From: Pengzhenrongella sicca
GTDB taxonomy: Bacteria; Actinomycetota; Actinomycetes; Actinomycetales; Cellulomonadaceae
Direction of reading: 5' to 3'
Length of the DNA: 64,000 nucleotides
Assembly (NCBI RefSeq): GCF_017569225.1
Contig: NZ_CP071868.1
Coordinates: 1,984,001-2,048,000, forward strand
Positions 7,799-17,079 of the stretch are shown here, one piece after another. The notes beneath the pieces are model-generated. The model did no database searches. It worked only from the letters and a program-made list of their open reading frames with translations, and was not told the origin of the DNA. The stretch's first letter is position 1. Every line of letters starts with the position of its first letter. Made by a program: the position numbers and the translations under genes.

Positions 7799-8524
7799 AT
7801 GGCCGTTCACGGTTCCCTGTTCCAGGAGTTCCGGGAGAACACCTCCCAAGACCCCTTCTCGCTCCAGAACAAGAAGCTCCTGAAGGTCCAGATGGGCTTC
7901 GGTCCTGTGTGGGCCAAGACCGGTTCGATGGTCGCCTACCAGGGTGACGTCCACTTCGCGAACACCGGTTCGGGCGGTCTGGACAAGTTCGTCAAGTCCA
8001 AGCTGACCGGCGAGGGAGTGGACATGATGCAGTGCACCGGTGCGGGCGAGCTGTTCATCGCGGACGTCGCCTCCGAGATCCAGGTCATGTATCTGGAGGA
8101 TGATGCGATCTCCGTGAACGGCGCCAACGTCCTCGCGTTCTCCTCCTCCATCGAGTGGGACATCCACCGCATCCACGCCAACGGCGCAATGATGGCTGGT
8201 GGACTGTTCAACGTGTCTATGCGCGGCACGGGATACGTCGCCATCACGACGAAAGGCGACCCAGTCGCGTTGGACGTCGCGAGCGCGCCGACCTTCGGTG
8301 ACGCGCAGGCTGTCGTCATGTGGACCTCGGGGGTGACCATGGACGTCCGGGTTGACACCGGCGGCCTCAAATCCCTGCTGCGCGGCGGCAACGGTGAGAC
8401 CATCCAGATGGCTTTTGGCGGTCAGGGCTATGTCCTCATCCAGCCGAGCGAGTCGGTAGTCCAGGGCGGGACCCAGAGCAGCAGCAGCCGAAGCGGCGGG
8501 CTCGGGGGACTGCTCGGCGGCTGA
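7799..8524 (+). CDS. AIM24 family protein
   Basis: A 241-aa protein of the AIM24/DUF124 family, whose bacterial members are predicted beta-sandwich proteins of unknown role. Diagnostic parts are KVQMGFGPVWAKTGSMVAYQ near residue 30, FIADVASEIQVMYLEDDAISVNGANVLAFS in the middle, and the tail Gly-Ser-rich (SSSSRSGGLGGLLGG). GAGGAGA lies nine bases before ATG 7799. It is a single gene, divergent from the Pro-rich protein. Family assignment is firm; function is not known. Confidence 0.88.
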   Translation: MAVHGSLFQEFRENTSQDPFSLQNKKLLKVQMGFGPVWAKTGSMVAYQGDVHFANTGSGGLDKFVKSKLTGEGVDMMQCTGAGELFIADVASEIQVMYLEDDAISVNGANVLAFSSSIEWDIHRIHANGAMMAGGLFNVSMRGTGYVAITTKGDPVALDVASAPTFGDAQAVVMWTSGVTMDVRVDTGGLKSLLRGGNGETIQMAFGGQGYVLIQPSESVVQGGTQSSSSRSGGLGGLLGG

Positions 8525-8898
8525 AGCGGCGTACGTCAGGTAGTAGGAGCCGGCTGGCCGTCACCGAGGTAACGACAGGCTTATCACCACCGCGACAGGG
8601 TGATCACGAACCACGCTGTGCCGCCACACAAGCGGGGAGTCTTGGTGGCGTGTGGCCGGGTGGGACCGGGGTGGTGAGGAGGCCCGGCCAGATACCGGGT
8701 GGATCTGCGTATGGGCGTCCAGGAGTCCAGGTGACACGGCGGTCGCGCTGGCCCAGCCGTTGGTACACGCGGCCCCGGTGGTCAGGAGGTGCTCGGTGAG
8801 AGAAGTTCATTTCTGACGAGTAAACGACGAGTAGGTCAGAATCTCTGAGTGGTCCGTACCACCTCCACGAGCGTTCCTGCATTTCAAAGCCTATTTCT
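8525..8898. other. No gene recognised (374 bp)
   Basis: Neither strand gives a convincing protein. A weak hairpin (ATCACC...GGTGAT) lies near 8584-8605, just after the AIM24 gene, and could be a terminator. Nothing else is supported. Confidence 0.5.
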
Positions 8899-8934
8899 AG
8901 TGCCCCGAGTGGGATTCGAACCCACACTGGATCG
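8899..8934 (-). repeat. tRNA 3'-end fragment, candidate att site (copy 1)
   Basis: Read on the minus strand this holds a T-arm (GTGGG TTCGAAT CCCAC) followed by the 3' acceptor strand TCGGGGC and A. The matching 5' acceptor half (GCCCCGA) is absent from the next 100 bases, so it is not a whole tRNA gene. The same 36 bases recur exactly at 48081-48116 in the same orientation. Tyrosine integrases commonly use tRNA 3' ends, so these are candidate att sites or remnants of them. The tRNA identity cannot be told. Confidence 0.8.
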
Positions 8935-9156
8935 AGATCAGCGGGCGGAGTCTGATCTCTACTGTCCTTGACGATTTGCGGCGGTGACCTGCGAAGGAGC
9001 GAGTGCCGGGGGAGCGGTTGCCGTGGTTGCGCACGATCAAAATCAGCCATTCGCGACGAGTAAGTGGAGACTTTTCAACCATCCAAGACAGTTTCGCGGT
9101 GACTCAACGAGGCCCGTGCGCCGGTCCGCCACTGGTCGAAGAACTGCAACGTGAAG
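8935..9156. other. No gene recognised (222 bp) beside the att-like repeat
   Basis: Short repeated words GACGAGTA occur at about 8816, 8829 and 9055. No integrase fragment could be read on either strand. Confidence 0.4.
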
Positions 9157-9826
9157 CTACGCCTCGTGGCGGCTGAGATCACCACCTCGGTGAGCCGCAA
9201 GCCCCCGAGTGAAGGAGACCCTTCGACCTCGGCCCGCATCCCCCAGGCGTTGCGCGCCCCCGCCCATCTCTTGCGCCGCCGGGGCGCTCGTCAAGGCGTA
9301 ACTCGTTCTGTGGCGCGGGTGCTGTGTGATTCCGAGGACCAGCCCCACCTCGTGGACGGCTTGGACCGTATCGCCCGCGCCTCAGGCGGGATCACCCGGG
9401 ACTGGCGCTGCGACCGGATGGTGACCGTCATCTCGCCTAGGACCGGGCGTGTGAGCGCGTCGTTCACGGGGGTCGCCAAGCAGTACGGGGTCGTGGTGCG
9501 TCCGTGCCCGCTGCGGGGACGCCCGGGTCCGGTCCACCCAGACCGGCAAGACCACCATCTGGGCGTTGGCCGCGACCGTACGGCTGGTCCGGTCCCGGCT
9601 CGGTTCCCCGCCGCAGGCCGTGGAGCGGACGGTCTCAGCGCAGGCGTTGGAGTCCTTCCGCGGCAACCGGTACTCGGTGCCGCCCGAGCTCGCCGGCGCG
9701 AAGTCACCGTCATGCTGCGCCTGGGGGCCGACCACGATCGACATCGTGACCACGCCCCGGCCCACGGTCGGGGTGGGCGGCCGCATCGGGATGGCCGACT
9801 CGATCTGTCGGCGGCCATGCGCTGAG
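9157..9826 (+). pseudogene. Transposase relic with Mu-type C-terminal domain (frameshifted, deleted)
   Basis: Plus-strand pieces match an actinobacterial DDE transposase with a Mu-transposase C-terminal domain: SVARVLCDSEDQPHLVDGL, then WRCDRMVTVISPRTGRVSAS and FTGVAKQYGVVVRPCP, then in another frame RTVSAQALESFRGNRYSVPP, then in a third frame RLGADHDRH. The middle part (around the catalytic Glu) is missing. At least two frameshifts and one deletion are present, so it is dead. Confidence 0.75.
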
Positions 9827-9852
9827 GGCGCGGCTTCAGTTTCGGCACCGGG

Positions 9853-10791
9853 TCATTGCTCATCCACCGCGTCGAGGGCGGCGATCGCGGCCGCGGCCGC
9901 TTCCGCAATCAGTGCGTCGTCATACTCGGCATCCGGCTCGGCACGTCTGGACATGACCGAGATGATGATCGGCGCGCGCTCGGGCGGGCGAATGAGGGCC
10001 AGGTCGTTTCGGGTGCCGTACCCGCCTGCCCCGGACTTATCCCCGACGATCCAGTCCGCGGGAAGCTCGGCGCGGACCAAGGCATCACCTGTCTGCGTCG
10101 CGATCAGCCATGCCTCCAGTTGGGACTTCTCAGGGTCGGTGAGTCGATCGCCGAACAGGTACTCATCGAGGTTGGCGGCGAATGCTCGCGGCGTGGTCGT
10201 GTCTCGATCGTCGCCGGGCAGAGCTTCGTTCAGATCCGGTTCGGCGCGCGAGACCACCGAGGTCTCATCGCCAAGTTCGATCAGCGCTGCGCCAAGGCTG
10301 GCGGGGCCACCGAGCGCATCGAACATGAGATTGGCGGCGGTGTTATCGCTGACGGTGATTGCGGCCTCAGCAATCTCGCCCAGTGTCATTGTGCCGCCGA
10401 TGTGGAGCTCGGTGACCGGGGAATACGTGACAATGTCGGCCGCGTCGATCGGCACAGTTCTCGCCAATCCGGCCAGTCCCACTGTGTCGAGCACGGCCGC
10501 AGCAGCCATAGCTTTGACAGTGGACGCGTAGGCGAACCGTTCGTCATCTCTCCACGCCACCTCGGCCCAGGTTGCCGTATCCAGGGCATAGACGCCGAGT
10601 CTCGCATCGTATTTCTCCTCGAGGTTCGCGAATTCGCCCGCCGCTTGCGCAGACCCTTCGGCCGACGAGAGGGTTGGTGGCGAGCTCGAAGCGGCGGGCG
10701 AAGTCACCGCCGCGCACCCGGTCAGTCCCAATCCGGCGAGCGTGAGCGTGGCGAGGCGAACTCGAACGTGTCGAACGGTGGGGGAGGTCAT
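9853..10791 (-). CDS. bla: Class A beta-lactamase, lipoprotein
   Basis: A serine beta-lactamase that hydrolyses penicillin-type beta-lactams outside the membrane. All class A landmarks are present: SxxK as S-T-V-K in FAYASTVKAMA, SDN in ITVSDNTAANL, the omega-loop ExxLN as EPDLN, and KSG (KTG equivalent) in GDKSGAGGYGTRND. The N-terminus is a lipoprotein signal (LTLAGLGLTGCAA). Length about 312 aa is normal. ATG 10791 is chosen; TTG 10803 with AAGG upstream is an alternative. It stands alone beside a decayed transposase, which fits acquisition by transfer (inference). Whether it gives resistance depends on expression. Confidence 0.92.
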   Translation of the reverse strand: MTSPTVRHVRVRLATLTLAGLGLTGCAAVTSPAASSSPPTLSSAEGSAQAAGEFANLEEKYDARLGVYALDTATWAEVAWRDDERFAYASTVKAMAAAAVLDTVGLAGLARTVPIDAADIVTYSPVTELHIGGTMTLGEIAEAAITVSDNTAANLMFDALGGPASLGAALIELGDETSVVSRAEPDLNEALPGDDRDTTTPRAFAANLDEYLFGDRLTDPEKSQLEAWLIATQTGDALVRAELPADWIVGDKSGAGGYGTRNDLALIRPPERAPIIISVMSRRAEPDAEYDDALIAEAAAAAIAALDAVDEQ

Positions 10792-10803
10792 TCGTCGAGT
10801 CAA

Positions 10804-11153
10804 ACCTGTGACCTTGGGGCACAGTCAACCGGCTAGCCGTTGGAGGTCCAGTTCTGAACGATGAGCGGCGAGAGCACCCCGGCGTCCCCTCGTCAGCGGG
10901 CGGAAAGCAACGAAAAACGTCTTCACGGGGCCGGCAACGATCAGTTCCGCAACGCGCGCGGGATCATTGTCGCGATGTGCAGCGGCTTCGGGGGTGGGGA
11001 CGCGGTCGGACTTGACCCTGGCCCGAGGTCACAGTTTCTAGTGGTCCCCATGGTTCCCAGGCCATTCGCGCGAGCCCTCGGTCGAGCAAAGAGTTCGCCC
11101 AACCTCAAAGCCGCGGTGCCGCTGACGGCGTCGCTCCAGATCAAGGAGAACAG
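10804..11153. other. Intergenic region between divergent beta-lactamase and peptidase genes
   Basis: No ORF here resembles a protein. It must hold the promoters of both divergent genes, but I see no clear -35/-10 pair. GGAGAACAG before 11154 is the ribosome site of the next gene. Confidence 0.4.
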
Positions 11154-12725
11154 ATGTCGACTAATAGATTCAGTGGATGGCGTCGGGTGGCAGCTGTCGC
11201 GGTGTCGGGAGCGCTCTTAGTCGCGTTGGCTGGGTGCGCGTCGCCGAAGACCGAAGGCGCCACGGCAGAGGGCGCGCTCGATAGGTTCTACTCGCAGGAC
11301 CTCACGTGGGAGGAATGCGGAGACTACGCGGTCACGGCGCTCGACGAGAAGTATTTCCCGCTTTCGCCCGAATCGGAGTGCGCACGGCTCGAGGTGCCGT
11401 TGGCCTACTCCGACCCTCGAGGCGAGACAGCGTCGGTTGCAGTGGTCCGGATCGCTGCCCGGGGCGAATCGATGGGCTCGTTGCTCTACAACCCGGGCGG
11501 CCCGGGAGTAGCCGGACTTCTCACGACGATAGCTGCATCGGTGACAATGGCGGAGAGCGCGATTACCGAGCGCTTCGACCTGATCGGATTCGACCCCCGC
11601 GGGGTCGGCGCCACCAAGCCGGCCGTTGATTGCTACTCCGAAGACAACCAGACGGCGGGCGATGAGGTGTTCGAACGCCTCGGCACAGTCGCGCCGGCGC
11701 TCACCGAGGCAGACACCCGTGCTCTCGTCGAGCGGTGCGCTGAGGGATCGGGAGGCATGGAGGCCCTCGCGAACGTGGGGAGCCGCACCACCGCTCACGA
11801 CATGGACGTGCTCCGCGAGGCGCTCGGCGAGGACAAGCTCAACTTCCTCGGACAAAGCTACGGCTCGCGCCTCGGCACGGTTTACGCCGAGGAGTTCCCC
11901 GAGAACGTCCGGGCGATGATCCTCGACGGAGCATTCGATCCCACGATGCCGCTGCAGGATCGACTGCCCGCGTCCTACAGCGGATTTCAGGCGACATTCG
12001 ACGCTATGGCAGCCTCGTGCGCGACGCAGCAAGACTGCCCGTTGGGCACCGACCCCGCCGGATGGACCGCGGCGTTCCAAGCCATCGTTCAGCCGCTCGG
12101 GAAGAGTCCGGTACCCGCGCTGGACGCGGAGCTCAATTTTGAGACTGCTCTCGGCGGCGTGATGGGCGGCTTGTACTCGCCCGATTCGTGGCCGCGTATC
12201 GTCGCCGGCCTACAGGAGGTGCAGCAGGGACGTGGAGACCAGCTGCTCGAACTCGCGAACGGCGTAGGCGGCTTTGAGGTCGAGGCCGATACCTCCGACG
12301 GCAGCCTAGAGGCGCTCATGGCGATCAACTGCGTCGATGAAACAATGCTCTCGTCCGGCGACCTCGCACAGCTGCGCGCGGATGCCTACGAGCAGGCGCC
12401 GTTCATGGACCCGGGCACCGACGTGACCAAGGAAGCCCGCTATCAGTGCGCCGATTGGCCGGCGACCGGCGAGCTGAACATTCCCATCGCGCAGGACATT
12501 GAAGGGCTTCCCGCTACGCTCGTCGTGTCGATCACGGGCGACCCCACCACGCCGCACTCGAACGGGGTCAGCCTCGCCGACTCGCTCGGCAGCACTCTGC
12601 TGACGGTTGAGGGCGAAGGCCACACCGTCGTCTCATCGGGCGGCAGCCCGTGCGTGGACGAGATCGCCGCGGCGTACCTCATCGACCTCGAACTGCCCGT
12701 CGGCGAGTTGTCGTGCGCACTCTGA
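11154..12725 (+). CDS. Secreted alpha/beta hydrolase, tripeptidyl aminopeptidase (TAP/S33) family
   Basis: A 523-aa exported lipoprotein: signal peptide ending VALAGCAS. The alpha/beta-hydrolase core starts at LYNPGGPGVAG (oxyanion strand), continues with DLIGFDPRGVGATKP, and has the nucleophile elbow GQSYGSR. The C-terminal TAP-like domain carries the catalytic Asp in SITGDPTTPHSN and the His in VEGEGHTVV. Homologues (SlpD/E, Tap) remove N-terminal tripeptides or act on small esters. The start has GGAGAACAG upstream. A truncated relative of this family lies at 27419-27931. Confidence 0.93.
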   Translation: MSTNRFSGWRRVAAVAVSGALLVALAGCASPKTEGATAEGALDRFYSQDLTWEECGDYAVTALDEKYFPLSPESECARLEVPLAYSDPRGETASVAVVRIAARGESMGSLLYNPGGPGVAGLLTTIAASVTMAESAITERFDLIGFDPRGVGATKPAVDCYSEDNQTAGDEVFERLGTVAPALTEADTRALVERCAEGSGGMEALANVGSRTTAHDMDVLREALGEDKLNFLGQSYGSRLGTVYAEEFPENVRAMILDGAFDPTMPLQDRLPASYSGFQATFDAMAASCATQQDCPLGTDPAGWTAAFQAIVQPLGKSPVPALDAELNFETALGGVMGGLYSPDSWPRIVAGLQEVQQGRGDQLLELANGVGGFEVEADTSDGSLEALMAINCVDETMLSSGDLAQLRADAYEQAPFMDPGTDVTKEARYQCADWPATGELNIPIAQDIEGLPATLVVSITGDPTTPHSNGVSLADSLGSTLLTVEGEGHTVVSSGGSPCVDEIAAAYLIDLELPVGELSCAL

Positions 12726-12777
12726 CCCGCTTCCCGTGCCGGTCCGACGCCAGCAAGAGTCCTGAGAAGGAGTACGC

Positions 12778-13053
12778 ATGACGTCGCAAGGAAATCACAG
12801 TTCCCCACCCCGCCTGATCGATGTCTAGGAGCTCTTCGCAGATCCGGTAGCCGCCAGTCCGTCGATCTCTCCGGACGGAGCGCGGATCGCCCATCTCACA
12901 CCGGCTAACGGGCCGACGCAATTATCTTCAGGACGCCGACGGCTACGAGGACGGGCGCCTGCACCGGGTCGACCTCTGCAGACCGGACGAGCCGGCAGTC
13001 AACTCTTCACCTCTGCCGCCCGGGTCGCGGGTCTTCGGCGCTGACCCTTTGCC
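12778..13053 (+). pseudogene. S9 prolyl oligopeptidase-type peptidase, 5' fragment
   Basis: ATG 12778 (preceded by AAGGAG) begins MTSQGNHSSPPRLIDV, then an in-frame TAG where homologues have Glu, then ELFADPVAASPSISPDGARI, the typical opening of the S9 beta-propeller. After IAHLTPANG a deletion and frame change lead to YLQDADGYEDGRLHRVDL and PGSRVFGADPLP. The ISL3-type element then interrupts the gene at 13054; the reading frame resumes at 14496. It is broken by a stop, a deletion and an insertion. Confidence 0.85.
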
Positions 13054-14487
13054 GGCTCATCGCATTCGAGGGTGTAGTTGGGGTCGGAAGCCACCGGTTT
13101 CCAGGAGACTGCGCGCGATGTAGTGGGCGAGGTTCCGGAACCCCAGGGCTGAGCCGCGCAGGTGTTCGAGTCGGCCGTTGATCGCCTCCGTCGGCCCGTT
13201 GCTCGTGCCGGGTCTATCGAAGTAGGCCAGCACGTCGGCGGCTCGCTTCTTCAAGGTCCGTCCGAGGGTGATGACCTCGCGCAGCGCGGCGGGGACGCCG
13301 GAGCTGACCGAGGCGATCAGCTGTTCCATCAGGGTTCGCCCGTGCTGGCGGTCGGGGTGGCGGTAGGCAGCGACCATCTGCTGGTAGACGCCCCAGGTGG
13401 CTTCGACCTCGACGTGCTCGTCGGCCGCGAACAGGGCCTCGAGCCGGGCCCGCTGCCGGTCGGTGAGCAGGTCGACGCCGGTGTGCAGGGTGCGCCGCGC
13501 CCGGTAGAGCGGATCGTCCTTGTGCCCGCGGTGACCGTGCAGGTCTTGCTGGACCCGGCGCCGGCACCGGTCCATCGCGTCTGCACCCAGACGCGCGACG
13601 TGGAAGGGATCCATGACTGCGACGGCCTCGGGTAGCTCTTCGGCGGCGGCGGTCTTGAAGCCGGTGAACCCGTCCATCGCGACGACCTCCACCCGCGCCC
13701 GCCAGTCCTCGGGGCGCTCGGCGAGCCAGGTCTTGAAGACCTGTTTGGAGCGGCCCGGCACCATGTCGAGCAACCGCGCGGTCCCGGTGCCGTCCCTGAT
13801 CGGGGTGAGGTCGATGATGACGGTGACGAACTTGTCGCCGCGGCGGGTGTGGCGCCACACGTGCTCATCGACGCCGATCACGGCCACGCCGTTGAACCGG
13901 GTCGGGTCCTCGATGAGCCGGCGTTGTCCTTCGGCCAGGACCGCGTTGTTGGCCGTGTTCCACGACACCGCCAACGCCTCCGCGATCCGCGCGACCGTCA
14001 GATGCTGGACCACCAGTGCTTCTAACGCCCACCGGACCGCGCGCCGGGACAGCTTCGCCCGGGCTCGGCCGCAGCGTCGGCGTCTTGGCGCCACACGTGT
14101 GCGCAGCCTGGGCACCGGTACCGGCGCAGCCGGACTTCCAGCACGGTGGGGCGCCACCCGAACGGCTCGTGCGCGAGCCGGCGCACGAGCGAGTCCCGCG
14201 CAACGCCTTCGGCCCCGCACCGGCGACACCACTGGTCCTGCGCGGCGACCCGGCAGGACAGCACGGCGCGGTCGGGCTCGAGGCGTTGGCCGACGACGAC
14301 GAGACCGAGCTCGTCGACGCGAGTGAACGTGGTCAAGTCAGGGTCACCGAAGGTAGTTTCGAACACGTCGAGGTCTTCCGGCTGGGCTGTGTGAGAACTC
14401 CCATCATCGGAAGGCCTCGACCTCTACCCAGACACCGACGCGCCGCCCGCGATCAGACCGCCGCTACACCCTCGATTGCGAAGAGCC
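13054..14487 (-). mobile_element. ISL3-family insertion sequence (1434 bp) with 8-bp target duplication
   Basis: Terminal inverted repeats of 24 bp (13054-13077 and 14464-14487) agree at 22 of 24 positions; the left one starts GGCTCATCGCATTCGAGG. The octamer CCTTTGCC is present on both sides (13046-13053 and 14488-14495), the 8-bp duplication expected of ISL3 elements. Removing the element plus one octamer restores the peptidase frame exactly. The intact ends and duplication mean a recent insertion, although its transposase frame is shifted. Confidence 0.95.
13057..14366 (-). pseudogene. ISL3-family transposase with one -1 frameshift
   Basis: The N-terminal part (GTG 14366, VFETTFGDPDLTTFTRVDEL) carries the zinc-finger motif CRRCGAEG and CPGCAHVW. 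At about 14055-14060 the frame must step back by one base (at CCCGGG) to continue as RAKLSRRAVRWALEALVVQH, VIGVDEHVWRHTRRGDKFVT, VVAMDGFTGFKTAA and PTEAINGRLEHLRGSALGFR. Both halves together make a full-length DDE_Tnp_ISL3 protein. Either the copy carries a one-base deletion or a programmed slip is used; the family is not known for the latter. Confidence 0.88.
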
Positions 14488-14870
14488 CCTTTGCCGTCGC
14501 ACCCGGGCAGCATGACTGTCGCAATGAACAAGCGAACCGCCTCGACCGACCTCTTCCTCATCGAGGTCGCCACGGGTGAAACGACCCTCCAGCATGAGCA
14601 GACCGATCCAATGGAGAACGTTCTGCTCGACCAGGACGGGTCGCCGGTGTTCTCCATCCACATCACCGAGGACGGCTTGTTTGAGTTCTCGGCGATCGAT
14701 CGTCGAACCGGTGCGCGGGTGCTCCTGGACCAGGTGGGAGGTGCCGAGTGCCCCGAGGGCGTGCCGCCACAGTTGGTCACTCCTGACGGGACGCCGCGTC
14801 GGCTGGCAGGTGCGGTCGTTCATGCTGTCGCGGGCGGCCGCGATGGACCGCCTGAACCCGAAGTGCCCGG
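14488..14870 (+). pseudogene. S9 prolyl oligopeptidase-type peptidase, continuation after the IS
   Basis: The peptidase frame resumes with PSHPGSMTVAMNKRTASTDL, then FLIEVATGETTLQHEQTDPM and SIHITEDGLFEFSAIDRRTG, which is beta-propeller sequence. After QLVTPDGT (about 14795) similarity ends, and the catalytic alpha/beta-hydrolase domain is missing entirely. Joined with 12778-13053 this is about one third of a normal gene. Confidence 0.82.
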
Positions 14871-15059
14871 ATACTACGCCGAATCGAGCGTCGTCACGCA
14901 GTTGACGCGACCAGCGCAGCACCGCCGCCGACCAAGGCCGACACTTCGTCGTCACCTACGGTGACGTCAGAGGGCCTCCTCGTAGTCGCCCACGGCGTCG
15001 CCCTACAATCGTGACGAGGTCGAGCCGAATTGTCGCCGGCGTGGCAGGGGAGTCTCACC

Positions 15060-15770
15060 ATGGCGTGGAGCACGAAGCAGCTTGCCAAGCTAGCGGGTAC
15101 GACCGTCAAGGCGATCAGGCACTACCACGAGATCGAGCTTCTCGACGAGCCCCATCGAGCGTCTAACGGCTACAAGCAATACGAGGTTCGTCACCTTGTG
15201 AGTCTGCTGCGAATCACTCGGTTGACGGACCTCGGCATGCCGCTCGCACAGATCGCGGCGATGGGGAGGGTTGACGTCGACCCGGATGTCGCGCTACGAG
15301 AACTGGACGAGGAACTGAAGGTCACCATCGCGCGGTTGAGCCGCGTGAGAGCCGAGCTCTCGCTGCTTCTCGGGCAGCGATCGTCGACGGACATGCCGGC
15401 CGGCCTCGGCCCTCTGGTTGCGGACTTGTCCGAGACGGATCGATCTATGTTGCTCGTCTACTCACGGGTCTTCGGCCTCGCAGAGTTGCGCGATCTCCGC
15501 CAAAACATGGTCGACATGAGAACAAACTCCGCCGCGGGGGAGTTCGACGCACTGCCGCCGGATGCGGACGAGGCGACACGCCAGACGCTCGCGGAGCAGT
15601 ATGCGCCGCAGTTGAGCGCTCTCATCAGTCGTTACCCCTGGATGAGTGACCGCGGATCGCGAACGTTGCACGGTGCGGCATTCACCGAAAGAACCATCCG
15701 CCAGGCCCTGGGCGACCTCTACAACCCTGCCCAGCTCGACGTCTATGGCAGGATCCGTCGGATGCTGTAG
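15060..15770 (+). CDS. MerR-family transcriptional regulator
   Basis: A 236-aa activator-type regulator. The winged HTH is at the N-terminus (STKQLAKLAGTTVKAIRHYH, then NGYKQYEVRHLVSLLRITRL), followed by a coiled-coil dimer helix (ALRELDEELKVTIARLSRVR) and a ~100-residue C-terminal ligand-type domain. ATG 15060 has AGGGGAG eight bases upstream. MerR proteins bend promoters with a 19-bp spacer; two such promoters occur at 18712 and 25449 (see those entries), so this protein is a candidate to control the CPBP protease and the ABC exporter. That link is inference. Confidence 0.9.
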   Translation: MAWSTKQLAKLAGTTVKAIRHYHEIELLDEPHRASNGYKQYEVRHLVSLLRITRLTDLGMPLAQIAAMGRVDVDPDVALRELDEELKVTIARLSRVRAELSLLLGQRSSTDMPAGLGPLVADLSETDRSMLLVYSRVFGLAELRDLRQNMVDMRTNSAAGEFDALPPDADEATRQTLAEQYAPQLSALISRYPWMSDRGSRTLHGAAFTERTIRQALGDLYNPAQLDVYGRIRRML

Positions 15771-15969
15771 AACGACCAGGCCCCGTAAGCGACGTTCGGA
15801 TGCGGCGTCGGCCCTTCACGTGCCCGAGGGGATTGAGCTTACTAGTTGTACTGCCCACGGACGTTGGTTGAGGGAGTGTGCCACGCGCGGTAGCGGGTCG
15901 TGGACAGGCGAAGACCTCCGGTCGTGCAGTGGAGCTGCTGAGATTCCGCCCGACGACCAGGAGGTCTTT

Positions 15970-16098
15970 GCGTCCCACGCTAGCGCTCCTTTGACTGCGC
16001 GTCGCCGGCTACGCGGGGCGCGTCTGATCGTGGAGGAGGGGTGGCCGGGCGCGTTGGCCGCCCGCCGCTACGACGTGTCCCGGCCCGGGGTTACCGCC
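15970..16098 (+). mobile_element. IS481-family transposase N-terminal remnant
   Basis: ASHASAPLTARRRLRGARLI followed by VEEGWPGALAARRYDVSRP matches the first helix-turn-helix of IS481 transposases (VSHANA..LTPR.RLRLARLVVE). It stops after about 43 codons and reads in frame into a TetR fragment. It is a relic. Confidence 0.75.
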
Positions 16099-16374
16099 CG
16101 GTCTCGTCGAACCCTTGCGAGCATCACGTCGGCCCTGGCCCAGGACATCCGCGCCGCGCAGCGCAATGTCGACATCGACCAATCGGCCGACGCTGACCGG
16201 CTCGCCTGCCTCGTGCTCGCGGTGCTGCGAGGCATCGAGGCACTCGGTAAGGCAGGGACCGGCTCCAGCCAGTTGCAGGGCATCGCAGAAACCGCCATCG
16301 ATCTCATTCCCCGGGCGAGCCCTGCATCCATCAACCGAGACCGAGCAGCACCAACGATCCCTCGGCGACCGTAG
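16099..16374 (+). pseudogene. TetR-family regulator, C-terminal fragment
   Basis: ITSALAQDIRAAQRNVDIDQ, then ADADRLACLVLAVLRGIEAL and GKAGTGSSQLQGIAETAIDL, is the C-terminal ligand domain of a TetR repressor. The DNA-binding half is missing, replaced by the IS481 piece. The convergent NAD(P)-binding oxidoreductase downstream is a usual TetR partner, so this may be its lost regulator (inference). Confidence 0.78.
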
Positions 16375-16422
16375 GAGCGCCCGCGGCGCGCTGGAATGGT
16401 CGGGCCCCGGTCTGCGGCCGCG

Positions 16423-17079
16423 CTAACGCTGTCGAACGTTCGCCCGAACGGCGTCGCGTATCGGAGTCGACCCGGTGTTCAACTCGAGAATCTGGCGTCC
16501 GATGCGTGGCTCGCACAGGAGCTCTGCAAGGGTCTCCGCGACGTCCTGTCGGGAAATGTCGCCGTGAAATTCCGCCGGACCGAGTGAGATCATGCCTTTA
16601 GCGGGATCGTCGTGCAGCAGGGCCGGGCGAACTACGAGCCAATTGAGATCGCTACGCGTGACGGCGACGTCGGCCTCCTTCTTCACGGCAAAGTAGTACT
16701 CGACGTCTTCGCCGAGGTCGCGCTCACGCCAAGACTCCGGCAGCACGGAGACAAGCACGAACCGCTGGATCCCAGCGAGGCGAGCGGCTGCGATGGCCGT
16801 GGCAACACCGTCGCCGTCGATGGCCTTCGTGATCACTCTGGCGCCCCCGTTCGACCCAGCCGTGTACACGATCGCGTCGGCATCACTGAAGGCGGCCGCC
16901 AGCTCGTTGGGCGACATTGTCGCGATGTCGCCGACCGCGGCGTCCACACCCCGAGCTTGGAGCTCAGCCCGTTGGTCATCTCGTCGCACGAGCCCGGCTA
17001 CGGCGACGTCTCGGGTGCTCAGGCTTTCGGTAAGCAGTCCACCGACTGCGCCGCTGATGCCGATGATGAAGACCTTCAT
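16423..17079 (-). CDS. NAD(P)-binding atypical SDR oxidoreductase
   Basis: A 218-aa Rossmann protein of the NAD(P)H-binding (YwnB/NmrA-like) group. The nucleotide motif is MKVFIIGISGAVGGLLTESL, i.e. GxxGxxG near the N-terminus; further conserved parts are DADAIVYTAGSNGG and LNWLVVRPALLHDDPAKGMI. It lacks the classic YxxxK of typical SDRs in the expected place, having YYFAVKKEADV. Substrate unknown. ATG 17079 was chosen as it starts directly at the Rossmann strand and is preceded by GCGAGAG. Confidence 0.85.
   Translation of the reverse strand: MKVFIIGISGAVGGLLTESLSTRDVAVAGLVRRDDQRAELQARGVDAAVGDIATMSPNELAAAFSDADAIVYTAGSNGGARVITKAIDGDGVATAIAAARLAGIQRFVLVSVLPESWRERDLGEDVEYYFAVKKEADVAVTRSDLNWLVVRPALLHDDPAKGMISLGPAEFHGDISRQDVAETLAELLCEPRIGRQILELNTGSTPIRDAVRANVRQR

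Noticed and set aside
8899-8934. Complete tRNA gene
   Set aside because: Only the T-arm and 3' acceptor strand are present; no D-arm, anticodon arm or 5' acceptor GCCCCGA within the next 100 bases. The same applies at 48081.
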